Counted from the first letter of the stretch, positions 6,014 through 13,866 are shown. The stretch is DNA of 13,995 nucleotides from an uncultured Clostridia bacterium (GCA_946410395.1 CAMKAE010000028.1:1-13995); one strand, 5' to 3'. A program made the numbers and translations. The notes: generated by a model from the sequence alone, not told the origin.

Positions 6014-7474
6014 TTGACCAGTGAACTGCTGCGGAAAGCCCGGGATTACGAGCGCAGCTGCGCGCCCCTCATCGCGCCGCAGGAGCGGCCGGCTTTCCAC
6101 ATGACGCCCGCCGTCGGCTGGATGAACGACCCCAACGGCTTTTCCGTCTACAAGGGTGAATACCACCTGTTCTATCAATACAATCCCTATGCCACCCACT
6201 GGGACCTGATGCACTGGGGCCACGTGAAGACCCGGGACTTCATCCGCTGGGAACGGCTTCCCGCGGCGCTGGCCCCGGACATGCCCTACGACCGGGACGG
6301 CTGCTTCTCCGGCAGCGCCGCCGAGCTGCCGGACGGCCGGCAGCTGCTGGTCTATACCGGCGTCTGCCAAGGCCGGCAGACCCAGTGCGCGGCCGTCGGG
6401 GACGGCGTCGACTATGAGAAGGCGGCATGCAATCCCGTGATCGACGCCGCCGGTCTGCCCCCGGGCGGCAGTGCGCAGGACTTCCGGGACCCAAAGGTCT
6501 GGCTTGATGGCGGGCGGTACCGGATGGCGGTGGCCAACCGGCAGGCCGACGGCAGCGGCGCGGTGCTGATGTACGAAAGCGAGGACGGCCTCCGCTGGCG
6601 GTATGCCGGCATGCCGGCAGCCAGCGGCGGCCGGCTCGGGCGGATGTGGGAGTGTCCGGACTTCTTCCGCCTCGACGGGAAGGACGTCCTGCTGGTCAAC
6701 CCGCAGGAGATGACGCCCGTCGGCCTCGAATTCCACGCGGGCAACTGCACGGCCTGCGTCATCGGCACCTTTGGTCCCGGGGACTGTCACCTGTCCCGCG
6801 AGGCCGTTCAGGCTGTGGATTACGGTCTCGACTTCTATGCGCCTCAGACGCTGGAAACCCCCGACGGGCGGCGGGTGATGATCGCCTGGATGCAGAACTG
6901 GGAGACCGTCGGCGCTCAGCCCGCGGGCTGCCGGTATTTCGGCGAGATGACCCTCCCCCGCGAGCTCTCCGTCCGTGACGGCCGCCTGATCCAGAACCCG
7001 GTCCGCGAGCTGGAGCGCTTCAGAGGAACGCAGGTCCTGCACCGGAATGTGCGCCTGAGCGGGACCGCTTCCCTGGACGGCGTACAAGGCCGCGTGCTGG
7101 ATATGACGGTCAGCGTCCGCCCGGCACCCCGGGCCGCGCGCTACCGCAGCTTCCGGATTGATGTGGCCGCCGACGCCGAGCGCTGCGTCAGCATCCGCTA
7201 CAAGCCCGAAACCGGTACGGTCCGGATCGACCGGACCCGCAGCGGCTTCCCGCACGACATTGTCAGCGTCCGAGATTTCCCGGTGCGGCCCAGCCGCGGG
7301 GAGATCCGGCTGCGGCTGATCCTCGACCGCCATTCCCTGGAGCTGTTCGTCAACGACGGCGAGCAGGCCGCCACCGCCATGTTTTACACCGATCCGCTTG
7401 CGGACGCCATCCGCTTCACGGCGGAGGGCGAGGCGGAGATGGACGTTGAGAAATACGACCTGATAGCAGACTGA
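6014..7474 (+). CDS. Glycoside hydrolase family 32 beta-fructofuranosidase / sucrose(-6-phosphate) hydrolase
   Basis: It hydrolyses beta-fructosides such as sucrose or sucrose-6-phosphate. The three signature blocks are intact: WMNDPNG at 36-42 with nucleophile D39, FRDPK with R158-D159-P160 (transition-state Asp), and WECPDF with acid/base E213. The catalytic five-blade propeller covers about residues 20-330 and the C-terminal beta-sandwich about 350-486. A length of 486 is typical of ScrB/SacA-type enzymes. No signal peptide is seen, so it should be cytosolic. The start is TTG, supported by GGAGGA (6001-6006) seven bases upstream and by the conserved N-terminal region. No PTS component, ABC transporter, fructokinase or LacI regulator is beside it, so substrate import is encoded elsewhere. 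Sucrose versus sucrose-6-phosphate (scrB) or short fructans cannot be told apart from sequence alone. Confidence 0.95.
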   Translation: MTSELLRKARDYERSCAPLIAPQERPAFHMTPAVGWMNDPNGFSVYKGEYHLFYQYNPYATHWDLMHWGHVKTRDFIRWERLPAALAPDMPYDRDGCFSGSAAELPDGRQLLVYTGVCQGRQTQCAAVGDGVDYEKAACNPVIDAAGLPPGGSAQDFRDPKVWLDGGRYRMAVANRQADGSGAVLMYESEDGLRWRYAGMPAASGGRLGRMWECPDFFRLDGKDVLLVNPQEMTPVGLEFHAGNCTACVIGTFGPGDCHLSREAVQAVDYGLDFYAPQTLETPDGRRVMIAWMQNWETVGAQPAGCRYFGEMTLPRELSVRDGRLIQNPVRELERFRGTQVLHRNVRLSGTASLDGVQGRVLDMTVSVRPAPRAARYRSFRIDVAADAERCVSIRYKPETGTVRIDRTRSGFPHDIVSVRDFPVRPSRGEIRLRLILDRHSLELFVNDGEQAATAMFYTDPLADAIRFTAEGEAEMDVEKYDLIAD

Positions 7475-7490
7475 AGCGACCGCCGGGCTC

Positions 7491-7519
7491 TTGATTTTCG
7501 CGGCAAAAAGGGGTACTCT
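7491..7519 (+). promoter_or_regulatory. Possible promoter for the phosphatase gene
   Basis: TTGATT (7491-7496) and TACTCT (7514-7519) are 17 bases apart; the -10 is a poor match. If used, the transcript starts near 7526, downstream of the alternative TTG start at 7519, which favours the ATG at 7588. Read-through from the GH32 gene is also possible, since no terminator separates them. Confidence 0.35.
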
Positions 7520-7569
7520 TGAATCAACGGGCGGGCAGCCGCTCTGCCGGAAGCGCCGGCTCCTGTGCC

Positions 7570-7578
7570 GGAGGAGGG
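7570..7578 (+). promoter_or_regulatory. Ribosome binding site fixing the phosphatase start at 7588
   Basis: GGAGGAGGG lies 9 bases before the ATG at 7588. The longer frame from TTG 7519 would add 23 Gly/Ser/Ala/Arg-rich residues before MKKFKN and lacks a comparably strong site. Confidence 0.8.
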
Positions 7579-7587
7579 AATCCACGG

Positions 7588-9756
7588 ATGAAGAAATTCA
7601 AAAACCTGGTGATCGGCGGCATCGAGACCAAAGTGGTCAACCTGATTCTGATCACGGTGCTCCTGATGGTCGCCGCCTTTGCCGCGGTGAACATCTGGCA
7701 GACCCACATGCTCACCGATCTGACCACGAGCGCCGGCGAGCAGCAGAAGCGGGACACGGCGGAGCAGACCACGGCGATCATGGACACGGTGGCCCGGACC
7801 AGCATGGAACAGCTGACAGCCCGGGAGGCCCGGATCACCGACGAGATCTTCATCGGGGCCAAGGCCCGGATCACCATGCTCGCCGGGTATTTCCGGGACG
7901 TGCTGCAGGACCCCGAGGCCGCTCCCGGCCGCTGGCACTATCCGACCCCCGCCGATGACGGATCGCTCACGGCCTACATGCTCACGCCGGAGGGCGTGGA
8001 GCCCCCGCCCGCGGAGGAGCTGCCGGAGATGGGCGATGTCATGCGCTCCATCTGTGACGCCTTCGGGGCGGACAACATCTATGTGGGCCTGCCCAGCGGC
8101 GTGTGCCTGATGGTCAACAAGACGGCCGGCAACTGGTTCGACGCCGCGGGCAACCGCTCCGGCTACGACTGCCGGACCCGGGGCTGGTATCAGCACGCGG
8201 TGCAGGCCGGGGAGACGGTCTTCCATGTGAACCCGGACGACGCCAACACCCACGCCTTCTGCGTGGAGTGTGCGATGCCCGTCTATGATGCGGGCGGGGA
8301 GCTCATGGCCGTGGTGGCCGCCGACATCTTCCGCGACACCTTTCAGGAGGTGCTCACCGATCATCTGGACGACCGCGGCTACCGCATCGTGGTGGACCAG
8401 GATGGCCACGTGATCTACTCCCCCAGCGAGGACATTATCCAGGCCTACAGCGTCGAGCGGCAGGTGAACGTGTACGACTCGGACAACGAGGCCTTCACCG
8501 CCCTGACCAGGGCCGCCCTGGAGGATGCGGAGCTGAAGACCCACGTGGACCTGGTGAACATCTCCGGCGTGCCCTTCTACATGGCCGCCGCCCGCATCGA
8601 CACGGCGGGCTGGCTGCTGCTGGCGGCCTATCCGCGAGAAACCGTGGAGATCCCGGCCGCGACCCTGGTGGAAAGCTATGACCAGATCCAGCGGGAAGCC
8701 ATCGGCACCTACAACGAAAAAACCGGCCACGCACGCACGACCGGCATCATCCTGCTGGCTGCGGTGCTCATCCTGGCCCTGGCCGGCGCCATCCTGCTGG
8801 GCAAGCGCATCGTCAAGCCCCTGAATACCATCACCCGGCGGATCTCGGAGATCAATCCCCAGAACCCGGTCTTCCGGATGGAGAAAAGCTTCCGCACCGG
8901 CGACGAGATCGAGGTGCTGGCCACCTCCTTTGCCGACATCTCGCAGAAAACGATGGATTATGTCGACGAGGTGCAGCGCGTCACCGCCGAGAAAGAGCGC
9001 ATCGGCACCGAGCTCCACATGGCCAACCAGATCCAGGAGAGCATGCTGCCCAACATCTTCCCCGCCTTCCCCGAGCGCAAGGAGTTTGACATCTATGCCC
9101 GCATGGACCCGGCCCGGGAGGTCGGCGGCGACTTCTACGACTATTTCCTCATCGACGACGACCACCTGTGCATCGTGATGGCGGACGTCAGCGGCAAGGG
9201 CGTCCCCGCGGCCCTGTTCATGATGGCCTCCAAGATCATCCTGCAGAGCAACGCGAAGCAGTCGCGCTCCGCGGCGGAGATCCTCGCCCGCACCAACGAC
9301 GCCATCTGCGCCAACAACAAGATGGAGATGTTTGTCACCGTGTGGCTGGGGATCCTGGAGATCTCCACCGGCAAGGTGACCGCCGCCAGCGCCGGCCATG
9401 AGTATCCCTTTGTGTCTCACGGCAGCGTCTACAGCCTGTTCCGCGATCCCCACGGCTTCGTCATCGGCGGCATGGGGAATGTCCGCTACAAGGAGTACAC
9501 CCTTCAGCTGGAGCCCGGCGACAGGCTCTTCCTCTACACCGACGGTGTGGCCGAGGCCACCGACGCGAACGAGAACGCCTTCGGCCCGGACCGGATCCTG
9601 GCCGCGCTCAACCGGACGGCCGACACCGACCCGAAGGGCACGCTGGACACCGTCCGCGCCGCCGTGGACGACTTTGTGGGCGAAGCCGAGCAGTTTGACG
9701 ACCTGACCATGCTCTGCTTTGAGTACAAGGGACAAGCGGGACAATCCGCTTCCTGA
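7588..9756 (+). CDS. Membrane sensor with HAMP and PP2C-type (SpoIIE/RsbU-like) serine phosphatase domain
   Basis: This 722-residue signalling protein has TM1 (about residues 16-38) and a large extracytoplasmic region of about 345 residues resembling double-Cache sensors. TM2 (about 384-405) and a HAMP linker (about 407-463) follow. A helical connector leads to a SpoIIE-type PP2C domain. Phosphatase motifs are present: VGGDFYDY (from about 512), ADVSGKGVPAALFM (from about 532), SAGHEYPF, LYTDGVAEA (from about 650) and FDDLTML (from about 704), with the metal-binding Asp residues in place. In the RsbU/SpoIIE pathway such enzymes dephosphorylate an anti-sigma-factor antagonist in response to a signal. 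Here no anti-sigma kinase, antagonist or sigma gene is adjacent, so the target is unknown. The start at 7588 was chosen for its ribosome binding site and the natural MKKFKN-TM1 N terminus. The gene ends at the terminator 9791-9830. Confidence 0.92.
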   Translation: MKKFKNLVIGGIETKVVNLILITVLLMVAAFAAVNIWQTHMLTDLTTSAGEQQKRDTAEQTTAIMDTVARTSMEQLTAREARITDEIFIGAKARITMLAGYFRDVLQDPEAAPGRWHYPTPADDGSLTAYMLTPEGVEPPPAEELPEMGDVMRSICDAFGADNIYVGLPSGVCLMVNKTAGNWFDAAGNRSGYDCRTRGWYQHAVQAGETVFHVNPDDANTHAFCVECAMPVYDAGGELMAVVAADIFRDTFQEVLTDHLDDRGYRIVVDQDGHVIYSPSEDIIQAYSVERQVNVYDSDNEAFTALTRAALEDAELKTHVDLVNISGVPFYMAAARIDTAGWLLLAAYPRETVEIPAATLVESYDQIQREAIGTYNEKTGHARTTGIILLAAVLILALAGAILLGKRIVKPLNTITRRISEINPQNPVFRMEKSFRTGDEIEVLATSFADISQKTMDYVDEVQRVTAEKERIGTELHMANQIQESMLPNIFPAFPERKEFDIYARMDPAREVGGDFYDYFLIDDDHLCIVMADVSGKGVPAALFMMASKIILQSNAKQSRSAAEILARTNDAICANNKMEMFVTVWLGILEISTGKVTAASAGHEYPFVSHGSVYSLFRDPHGFVIGGMGNVRYKEYTLQLEPGDRLFLYTDGVAEATDANENAFGPDRILAALNRTADTDPKGTLDTVRAAVDDFVGEAEQFDDLTMLCFEYKGQAGQSAS

Positions 9757-9790
9757 TCCGCATTGCTCCCTCGCGGTTCGCATATCCTTC

Positions 9791-9830
9791 CACGTGAAAA
9801 GCCCTTCCGGCCGGAAGGGCTTTTCGCGTG
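9791..9830. terminator. Strong bidirectional terminator
   Basis: This is a near-perfect 20-bp inverted repeat (9791-9810 against 9811-9830) with one T-G pair. It includes GCCCTTCCGG/CCGGAAGGGC flanked by AAAA (9797-9800) and TTTT (9821-9824). It sits between the convergent phosphatase gene (+) and the zinc-ribbon gene (-). Confidence 0.92.
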
Positions 9831-9838
9831 GGCTCCGG

Positions 9839-10591
9839 TCAGACTTCGGGCCGGAGGAAACCGCAGTAGCGGCAGTTTTTCGCGTCCGCCTTGTTGTCCA
9901 TCATGCAGTTGGGGCAGTTCCACATGTCCGCCGGCGTCTTGTGAAGGTTCACGCCGCGGGGCACGGGCGGCTCCTCCGGGCGCAGCGGGGCCGGGGGCGC
10001 TTCCTTCGGCGCCTCCTCAGCCTTGGGCGGTTCCACGGAGGGGGCGGCCGGCTTTTCCGGCGCCAGGTCGCCATCCCGGGAGACGCCGCAGCGCCGGCAG
10101 ACGAGCCGGGCCTTCAGATTGACGGTCTTGCAGTTCCGGCAGGTCCAGGTCTCCGCATCCGCGGGATCGGGCCTTTCGGGGGTCACCGGACGGCGGGACG
10201 GTTCCGTTTCGCGCCGGGGCGGGAGTTCCCCGCTCCGCACGGCGGGGGCTTTGCCGGAGACCGCGGGTCTTGCGGCCCCGCTCTTCTCCATATCCTGGAG
10301 GATCTTACGGACCGCGCTCAGCTCGCGCTGCATCTCCAGCAGCCGGTTCTCGTTCTCCTCCGCCTTGTCCGCCGCCTGTCCCAGGGCGTACAGCGGCCAG
10401 GCGAGCATCCAGCAGAGCACAAACACAGCCGGCAGGACCACCAGGAACAGCAGCGCAATGGCCAGACTTTCATCCATGGAATAATACCGGACGTTTAAGA
10501 GGGTAATCATCCCTCCCGTTTCGGCAACCAGCAGCAGCACGAAGAAGATGATGGCCAGTACCTTGACTTTCTTTCCGATGTGCCTGAACAT
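9839..10591 (-). CDS. Two-span membrane protein with coiled coil and two C-terminal zinc ribbons
   Basis: The product has 250 residues. Two hydrophobic helices (about 9-33 and 41-70) are followed by a charged probable coiled coil (about 71-104) and a Pro/Glu/Arg-rich linker. Two four-cysteine zinc ribbons come last, separated by a Pro/Ala/Glu-rich spacer: C151-x2-C154, C165-x2-C168 and C226-x2-C229, C240-x2-C243. The spacing resembles RanBP2/rubredoxin-type knuckles (WTCRNC...CRRCG, WNCPNC...CRYCG). The cytoplasmic tail may bind protein or nucleic acid; no specific function is known to me. The start at 10591 is set by GGGAGG (10599-10604) 7 bases upstream. The frame continues upstream to 10678, but that would overlap the MATE gene. 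The gene starts 19 bases after the stop of the second MATE gene, so it is probably the last gene of that operon. Confidence 0.85.
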   Translation of the reverse strand: MFRHIGKKVKVLAIIFFVLLLVAETGGMITLLNVRYYSMDESLAIALLFLVVLPAVFVLCWMLAWPLYALGQAADKAEENENRLLEMQRELSAVRKILQDMEKSGAARPAVSGKAPAVRSGELPPRRETEPSRRPVTPERPDPADAETWTCRNCKTVNLKARLVCRRCGVSRDGDLAPEKPAAPSVEPPKAEEAPKEAPPAPLRPEEPPVPRGVNLHKTPADMWNCPNCMMDNKADAKNCRYCGFLRPEV

Positions 10592-10598
10592 GGCTTTT

Positions 10599-10604
10599 CC
10601 TCCC
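10599..10604 (-). promoter_or_regulatory. Ribosome binding site fixing the zinc-ribbon protein start
   Basis: Read on the minus strand this is GGGAGG, 7 bases before the ATG at 10591. It lies in the 19-base gap after the stop of the second MATE gene and selects the shorter start over the upstream ATG at 10678. Confidence 0.75.
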
Positions 10605-10610
10605 GTCTCT

Positions 10611-11996
10611 TTATGGTTTCTGTGTTTCTGCAAAGTCCAGGACCCGACCGCTGCTGCGCTTCCACAGCCACAGGGCATAGGGCAGGCTGATGAGCTCCGC
10701 CAGGACGAAGGCCGCCCAGACCAGCGTGAGCCGTCCCGTCCGGCTCAGGGCCCAGGCCAGGGCCAGGGGCAGGATGGCCTGGCGCAGCATGGTCAGCGTC
10801 ATGCTCCGGGTGCCCTGGGACAGGCCCTGCAGCGCCGCGGCGATCACCAGGCTCGGGATCGACGTGAGCCAGGCCACGGACAGCACCCGCAGCGCGGACA
10901 CGCCGATGCGCATGCCCGCGCCCTCCTGGCTGAAGAGCCGCAGCACACCCTGCGGCCACGCCAGCAGCACCAGCAGGAAGGGCACGAAGAAGAGCACCGA
11001 GTACGTCATGGCACTGTCCAGGGCCCCGTAGATCCGTTCTTTCTTCCGGGCGCCGTAGTTGTACGCCACGATGGGAATCAGGCCGTTGTCGATGCCGTGG
11101 ACCCCGACGGTGGTCAGGCCGCCCAGGCTGGTGGCCACGCCGTACACCGCCACCACCGTGGCGTTGAACGCCATGAGGATGCCGTTCATCGCCATGCTGA
11201 CAAAGGAGGTGAGGCACTGCACCAGCGTGGAGGGCAGGCCGACCTTCAGGATCTCCCGGAGGCTTCGCCCGTCGGGCTTCAAGCTAAAGCCGAAGGGGAT
11301 CTCCCGGTTCCAGCGGCGGTTGATCAGGATGCCCGCCACTGCGCCCACGAACTGGCCGATCACCGTGGCGATCGCCGCGCCTCGGGTGCCCATCTCCAGC
11401 ACCCAGATGAAGACCGGGTCCAGGATCAGGTTGGTCACCGAGGCCGCCGACAGCGTGAACAGGAAGAGCCGGGACTTGCCGCTGGCGATGACGAAGCGGT
11501 CGAACACCCACTGCATCATCTGGCCCAGGGAGAAGTACAGGCACACGGTCAGGTAGTCCATGCCATAGTCGTGGATCAGTTTGCGCTTCGCCTCGTCCGC
11601 GATGCCCGCCACCTGGCCGGAGAAATACCACTCGGCGCCGAAGAAGCACACGGCGCAGATCAGCAGCCAGGCGCAGACGGCCAGGAAGATCGCCGCATCG
11701 GCCGCCTTGCGGACCCGGTCCGGGCGTTTCTCTCCCAGCGCCCGGGAGATCACGGCGTTAAGGCCCACCGCGTTGCCCAGGCCCAGGGACGACGCGATCA
11801 GCTGCACCGGCCCCGCCAGGGTCAGGGCCGCCATGGCCTCCTCGCCCAGCTTGGCCACAAAGATCCTGTCGACGGTGTTGTAGAGGGAATTGATCAGCAG
11901 GGAGAGCATCAGGGGCAGGCCGGTCAGCAGGACCAGCCGGCTGACCTTCTGGGTGCCCATGATGTTTTCCTGGGGTTGTGCCTGATGTGTCGTCAT
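10611..11996 (-). CDS. MATE family efflux transporter (second gene of operon)
   Basis: This is a cation-coupled multidrug/toxin extrusion transporter in the inner membrane. The 461-residue product has about 12 predicted hydrophobic segments in two six-helix halves and typical MATE features. These include an N-terminal LVLLTGLPLMLSLLINSLYNTVDRIF helix (given by its ends and the YNTVDRIFV motif near residue 40), then AMAALTLAGP and GLGNAVGLNAVISRALG. A second half contains GVHGIDNGLIPIVAYNYGARK. The ATG overlaps the TGA of the preceding MATE gene (ATGA, 11993-11996), so translation is probably coupled. An AGGAGG lies about 15 bases upstream. An alternative ATG (11960, giving MGTQKVSRL) with its own AGGA is possible and would shorten the protein by 12 residues. 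The substrate is unknown. Confidence 0.93.
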   Translation of the reverse strand: MTTHQAQPQENIMGTQKVSRLVLLTGLPLMLSLLINSLYNTVDRIFVAKLGEEAMAALTLAGPVQLIASSLGLGNAVGLNAVISRALGEKRPDRVRKAADAAIFLAVCAWLLICAVCFFGAEWYFSGQVAGIADEAKRKLIHDYGMDYLTVCLYFSLGQMMQWVFDRFVIASGKSRLFLFTLSAASVTNLILDPVFIWVLEMGTRGAAIATVIGQFVGAVAGILINRRWNREIPFGFSLKPDGRSLREILKVGLPSTLVQCLTSFVSMAMNGILMAFNATVVAVYGVATSLGGLTTVGVHGIDNGLIPIVAYNYGARKKERIYGALDSAMTYSVLFFVPFLLVLLAWPQGVLRLFSQEGAGMRIGVSALRVLSVAWLTSIPSLVIAAALQGLSQGTRSMTLTMLRQAILPLALAWALSRTGRLTLVWAAFVLAELISLPYALWLWKRSSGRVLDFAETQKP

Positions 11997-13396
11997 TGCG
12001 CGCTCTCACCTCCTGCGGCGCTCTCCCGGGTGATGTTGCGGAGCCAGTTGTATTTCCTGTAGTTGTGGATCTCCACGGGGATCTTGGTGAACTCGTCCAG
12101 GTAGAGGATGAAGTACACCAGCAGCGGCGGCGCCCCGAAGACGAAGGCCGCCAGCACGGCCGCGGGGATGATCAGCCCCCACAGGTTGGCCAGGTCGCAC
12201 CAGAAACCGAACTCCGTGTCCCCGCCGGCGGAAAAGATGCCGTTGATCAGCATGGTGTTCAGCGTCCGGCCGATCATATAGTAGGAGCACATCCAGAGCA
12301 TGGCGCGCAGATAGCCCTGCGCCGCCTCCGTCATGTCGCTCATCAGCGCCCGGGCCAGCAGGATCACCAGCGGCGAGACGGCCAGCAGCACCAGGCCCGC
12401 GGCCACGCCGACGATCAGGGACAGGACGACCAGCCGGCGGCCGTCCCGCCGGGCCCGGGCAAACTCGTCGCGGCCCAGCTCGTTGCCCAGCAGAATGCCG
12501 CCGCCGATGCCCACGCCGCCGCCCACGCAGTCGCAGCAGTCCTTGACGATGTTGGCGACCGAGTGCGCCGCCACCATGTCGCTCCCCAGGTGGCCGATGA
12601 CCACCGAATACACGGTCATGCCGCCGCCCCAGGCCGCGCAGTTGGCGATCAGCGGCCAGGAGTAATGCCAGAAATCCTTCTCCAGCTTCGGCATCCGTTC
12701 CAGCAGCAGCCGCGGCCTGAGCAGGACCGTCTTCTGGCGGGCGTTTTCCAGCAGGCACAGAAGGGCCTCCACGCCGCGCGAGATCGAGGTGGCCAGCGCC
12801 GCGCCCCTAATGCCCATCTTTGGGAAGCCCAGCAGGCCGAAGATCATCAGCGCGTTGAGCGCAATGTTCAGCACCACCGTCAGCGTGCCGTAGACGGAGC
12901 TCCGGCTGACGCGGCCGCTGTTTTTCATCACCGTCAGCACGACCTGCGAGAAGCCCAGGAACAGATAGGACAGGCTGGCATAGCGCAGGTACCCGCTGCC
13001 CAGGCCCACCAGCGCTTCATCGTCGGTGAACAGGCGCATCACCGGGCCCGGCAGGAAAAGGCACACCGTGAAGAACAGCAGGCTGAGGGGCAGCGTATAG
13101 CGCAGGGCGATAGCCTGGATGCGCTCCACGGTGTCAGTATCCTTTTTGCCCCAGTACTGGGCCGCCATGGCGGATATGCCCGCGGTGACGCCGAAGACCA
13201 GAAAGGACTGGAAGAAATTGATCCGGGTGGCCAGGGAAATCGCGGAGAGCTCCGCCTGGCCCAGGCGGCCGCTCATGATGGTGTCCGCCGCACTGACCAG
13301 GGCCGTCATCAGGTTCTGGGCGGCCATGGGCAGGACCATCCGGGCGAGCCTGCCGTAGAAGGAATCCTTGCCGGTCTGTTTTGCCTGTCTGTTCAT
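11993..13396 (-). CDS. MATE family efflux transporter (first gene of operon)
   Basis: This second, clearly different MATE transporter has 467 residues and about 12 hydrophobic segments. Typical segments include the N-terminal MVLPMAAQNLMTALVSAADT (near residues 20-39), the GQAELSAISLATR loop and GVTAGISAMAAQYWGKKD. The second half has WGGGMTVYSVVIGHLGSD and a Gly-rich GGGVGIGGGILLGNELGRD stretch. It is at most weakly similar to its partner by eye, so the pair is not a recent tandem duplication. The Shine-Dalgarno before the ATG is weak (GCGGGAAAC). It heads a three-gene leftward operon. Its promoter is uncertain: either a poorly conserved one in 13400-13470 or the better one at 13816-13844 with a leader of about 410 bases. 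The substrate cannot be predicted. Confidence 0.93.
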   Translation of the reverse strand: MNRQAKQTGKDSFYGRLARMVLPMAAQNLMTALVSAADTIMSGRLGQAELSAISLATRINFFQSFLVFGVTAGISAMAAQYWGKKDTDTVERIQAIALRYTLPLSLLFFTVCLFLPGPVMRLFTDDEALVGLGSGYLRYASLSYLFLGFSQVVLTVMKNSGRVSRSSVYGTLTVVLNIALNALMIFGLLGFPKMGIRGAALATSISRGVEALLCLLENARQKTVLLRPRLLLERMPKLEKDFWHYSWPLIANCAAWGGGMTVYSVVIGHLGSDMVAAHSVANIVKDCCDCVGGGVGIGGGILLGNELGRDEFARARRDGRRLVVLSLIVGVAAGLVLLAVSPLVILLARALMSDMTEAAQGYLRAMLWMCSYYMIGRTLNTMLINGIFSAGGDTEFGFWCDLANLWGLIIPAAVLAAFVFGAPPLLVYFILYLDEFTKIPVEIHNYRKYNWLRNITRESAAGGESAQ

Positions 13397-13453
13397 TGTT
13401 TCCCGCTTTCTGAAAAAAAGATCGCCGGCCGCCCTGTACTTTCCGCGCAGAGG

Positions 13454-13476
13454 ATCGTATCAACAGGTGAAACGAT
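13454..13476. promoter_or_regulatory. Operator-like dyad between divergent genes
   Basis: ATCGTATC (13454-13461) and GAAACGAT (13469-13476) are inverted half-sites (7 of 8 bases complementary) with a 7-base spacer. They lie in the 111-bp gap between the MATE operon (-) and the 62-residue gene (+). The position suits a repressor that controls one or both. No regulator gene is present nearby. Confidence 0.4.
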
Positions 13477-13507
13477 ATGCCCATGAGGGCAGAAAGGAGG
13501 GCTTGCC

Positions 13508-13696
13508 ATGAGTGAGAGCACCCTGGCCCGGCTGTTTGACTATCAGCGCTTCGCGCAAAACAGCAGCCTGCAGGCCGTACTGGACGAGACGGAGGCGCGC
13601 TGGCCCGCCATCCGGGACGGTGTCGAGCTGGACGACGATCAGCTGATGCTGAACGCGGCCGCGGACATTTTCCGCAAGCGGTCTCCCCGCAAGTGA
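13508..13696 (+). CDS. Small acidic protein of 62 residues, unknown function
   Basis: AAAGGAGG (about 13494-13501) lies a few bases before the ATG, and a strong terminator follows the stop, so this is very likely a real single-gene unit. The product starts MSESTLARLFDYQRFAQNSS, continues as a charged helix and has a C-terminal ELDDDQLMLNAAADIF segment. No transmembrane part and no cysteine are present. The L(D/S)DDxL...AA segment recalls the end of helical leader peptides and of small Clostridia proteins with an LFDYQRF start. I cannot assign a function; the resemblance is only from memory of the pattern. It is divergent from the MATE operon and may share the dyad at 13454-13476. Confidence 0.75.
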   Translation: MSESTLARLFDYQRFAQNSSLQAVLDETEARWPAIRDGVELDDDQLMLNAAADIFRKRSPRK

Positions 13697-13706
13697 TTCA
13701 TGCCTG

Positions 13707-13790
13707 CGGAGCCGGAGAACCCCGCCTAGGGGGATTTCTCCGGTTTTTTTCTGTTTCCCGGCCGTCTGAAAACGCGGATCTCCGGCTCCG
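13707..13790. repeat. 12-bp inverted repeat overlapping the terminator (alternative pairing)
   Basis: CGGAGCCGGAGA (13707-13718) is perfectly complementary to 13779-13790. The left arm also forms the left arm of the terminator 13712-13743. The three segments can therefore form mutually exclusive hairpins, on either strand's transcript. Confidence 0.7.
13712..13750 (+). terminator. Rho-independent terminator of the 62-residue gene
   Basis: CCGGAGAA (13712-13719) pairs with TTCTCCGG (13736-13743), with an inner CCCC/GGGG pairing and a small loop. A run of seven T follows (13744-13750). There is no T-run on the other strand, so it should act only on + transcription. Confidence 0.9.
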
Positions 13791-13815
13791 TCACGAGGCG
13801 CGGTATATCGTTTTC

Positions 13816-13844
13816 ATGCTAACATACTTCACCGGCTTTGTCAA
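13816..13844 (-). promoter_or_regulatory. Leftward promoter candidate
   Basis: On the minus strand a perfect TTGACA (complement of 13839-13844) lies 17 bases from TAGCAT (complement of 13816-13821), preceded by TGT (extended -10). The start would be near 13809. It lies just after the terminator of the next leftward gene and points through the antisense of the 62-residue gene toward the MATE operon. It may drive that operon with a long leader, or an antisense RNA. Confidence 0.6.
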
Positions 13845-13866
13845 TTTTTCACGTATCCGGCGCACA

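Noticed and set aside
7519..7587. TTG start at 7519 for the phosphatase.
   Set aside because: It would add a 23-residue low-complexity extension, has a weaker ribosome binding site than GGAGGAGGG before the ATG at 7588, and overlaps the possible -10.
7384..9783. A 799-codon open frame on the minus strand, and similar long antisense frames at 10548-12062, 11978-13486, 1883-3313, 5939-7585 and 4828-5712.
   Set aside because: They lie opposite genes with clear domains and motifs. Their translations are His/Gly/Arg/Ala-rich and low in complexity, as expected for the mirror frames of high-GC genes, and they lack Shine-Dalgarno sites.
13816..13818. A short ORF starting at the ATG inside the leftward promoter (MKTIYRAS).
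   Set aside because: The start codon overlaps the -10 box, so it would not be in the transcript; it has only 8 codons and no ribosome binding site.
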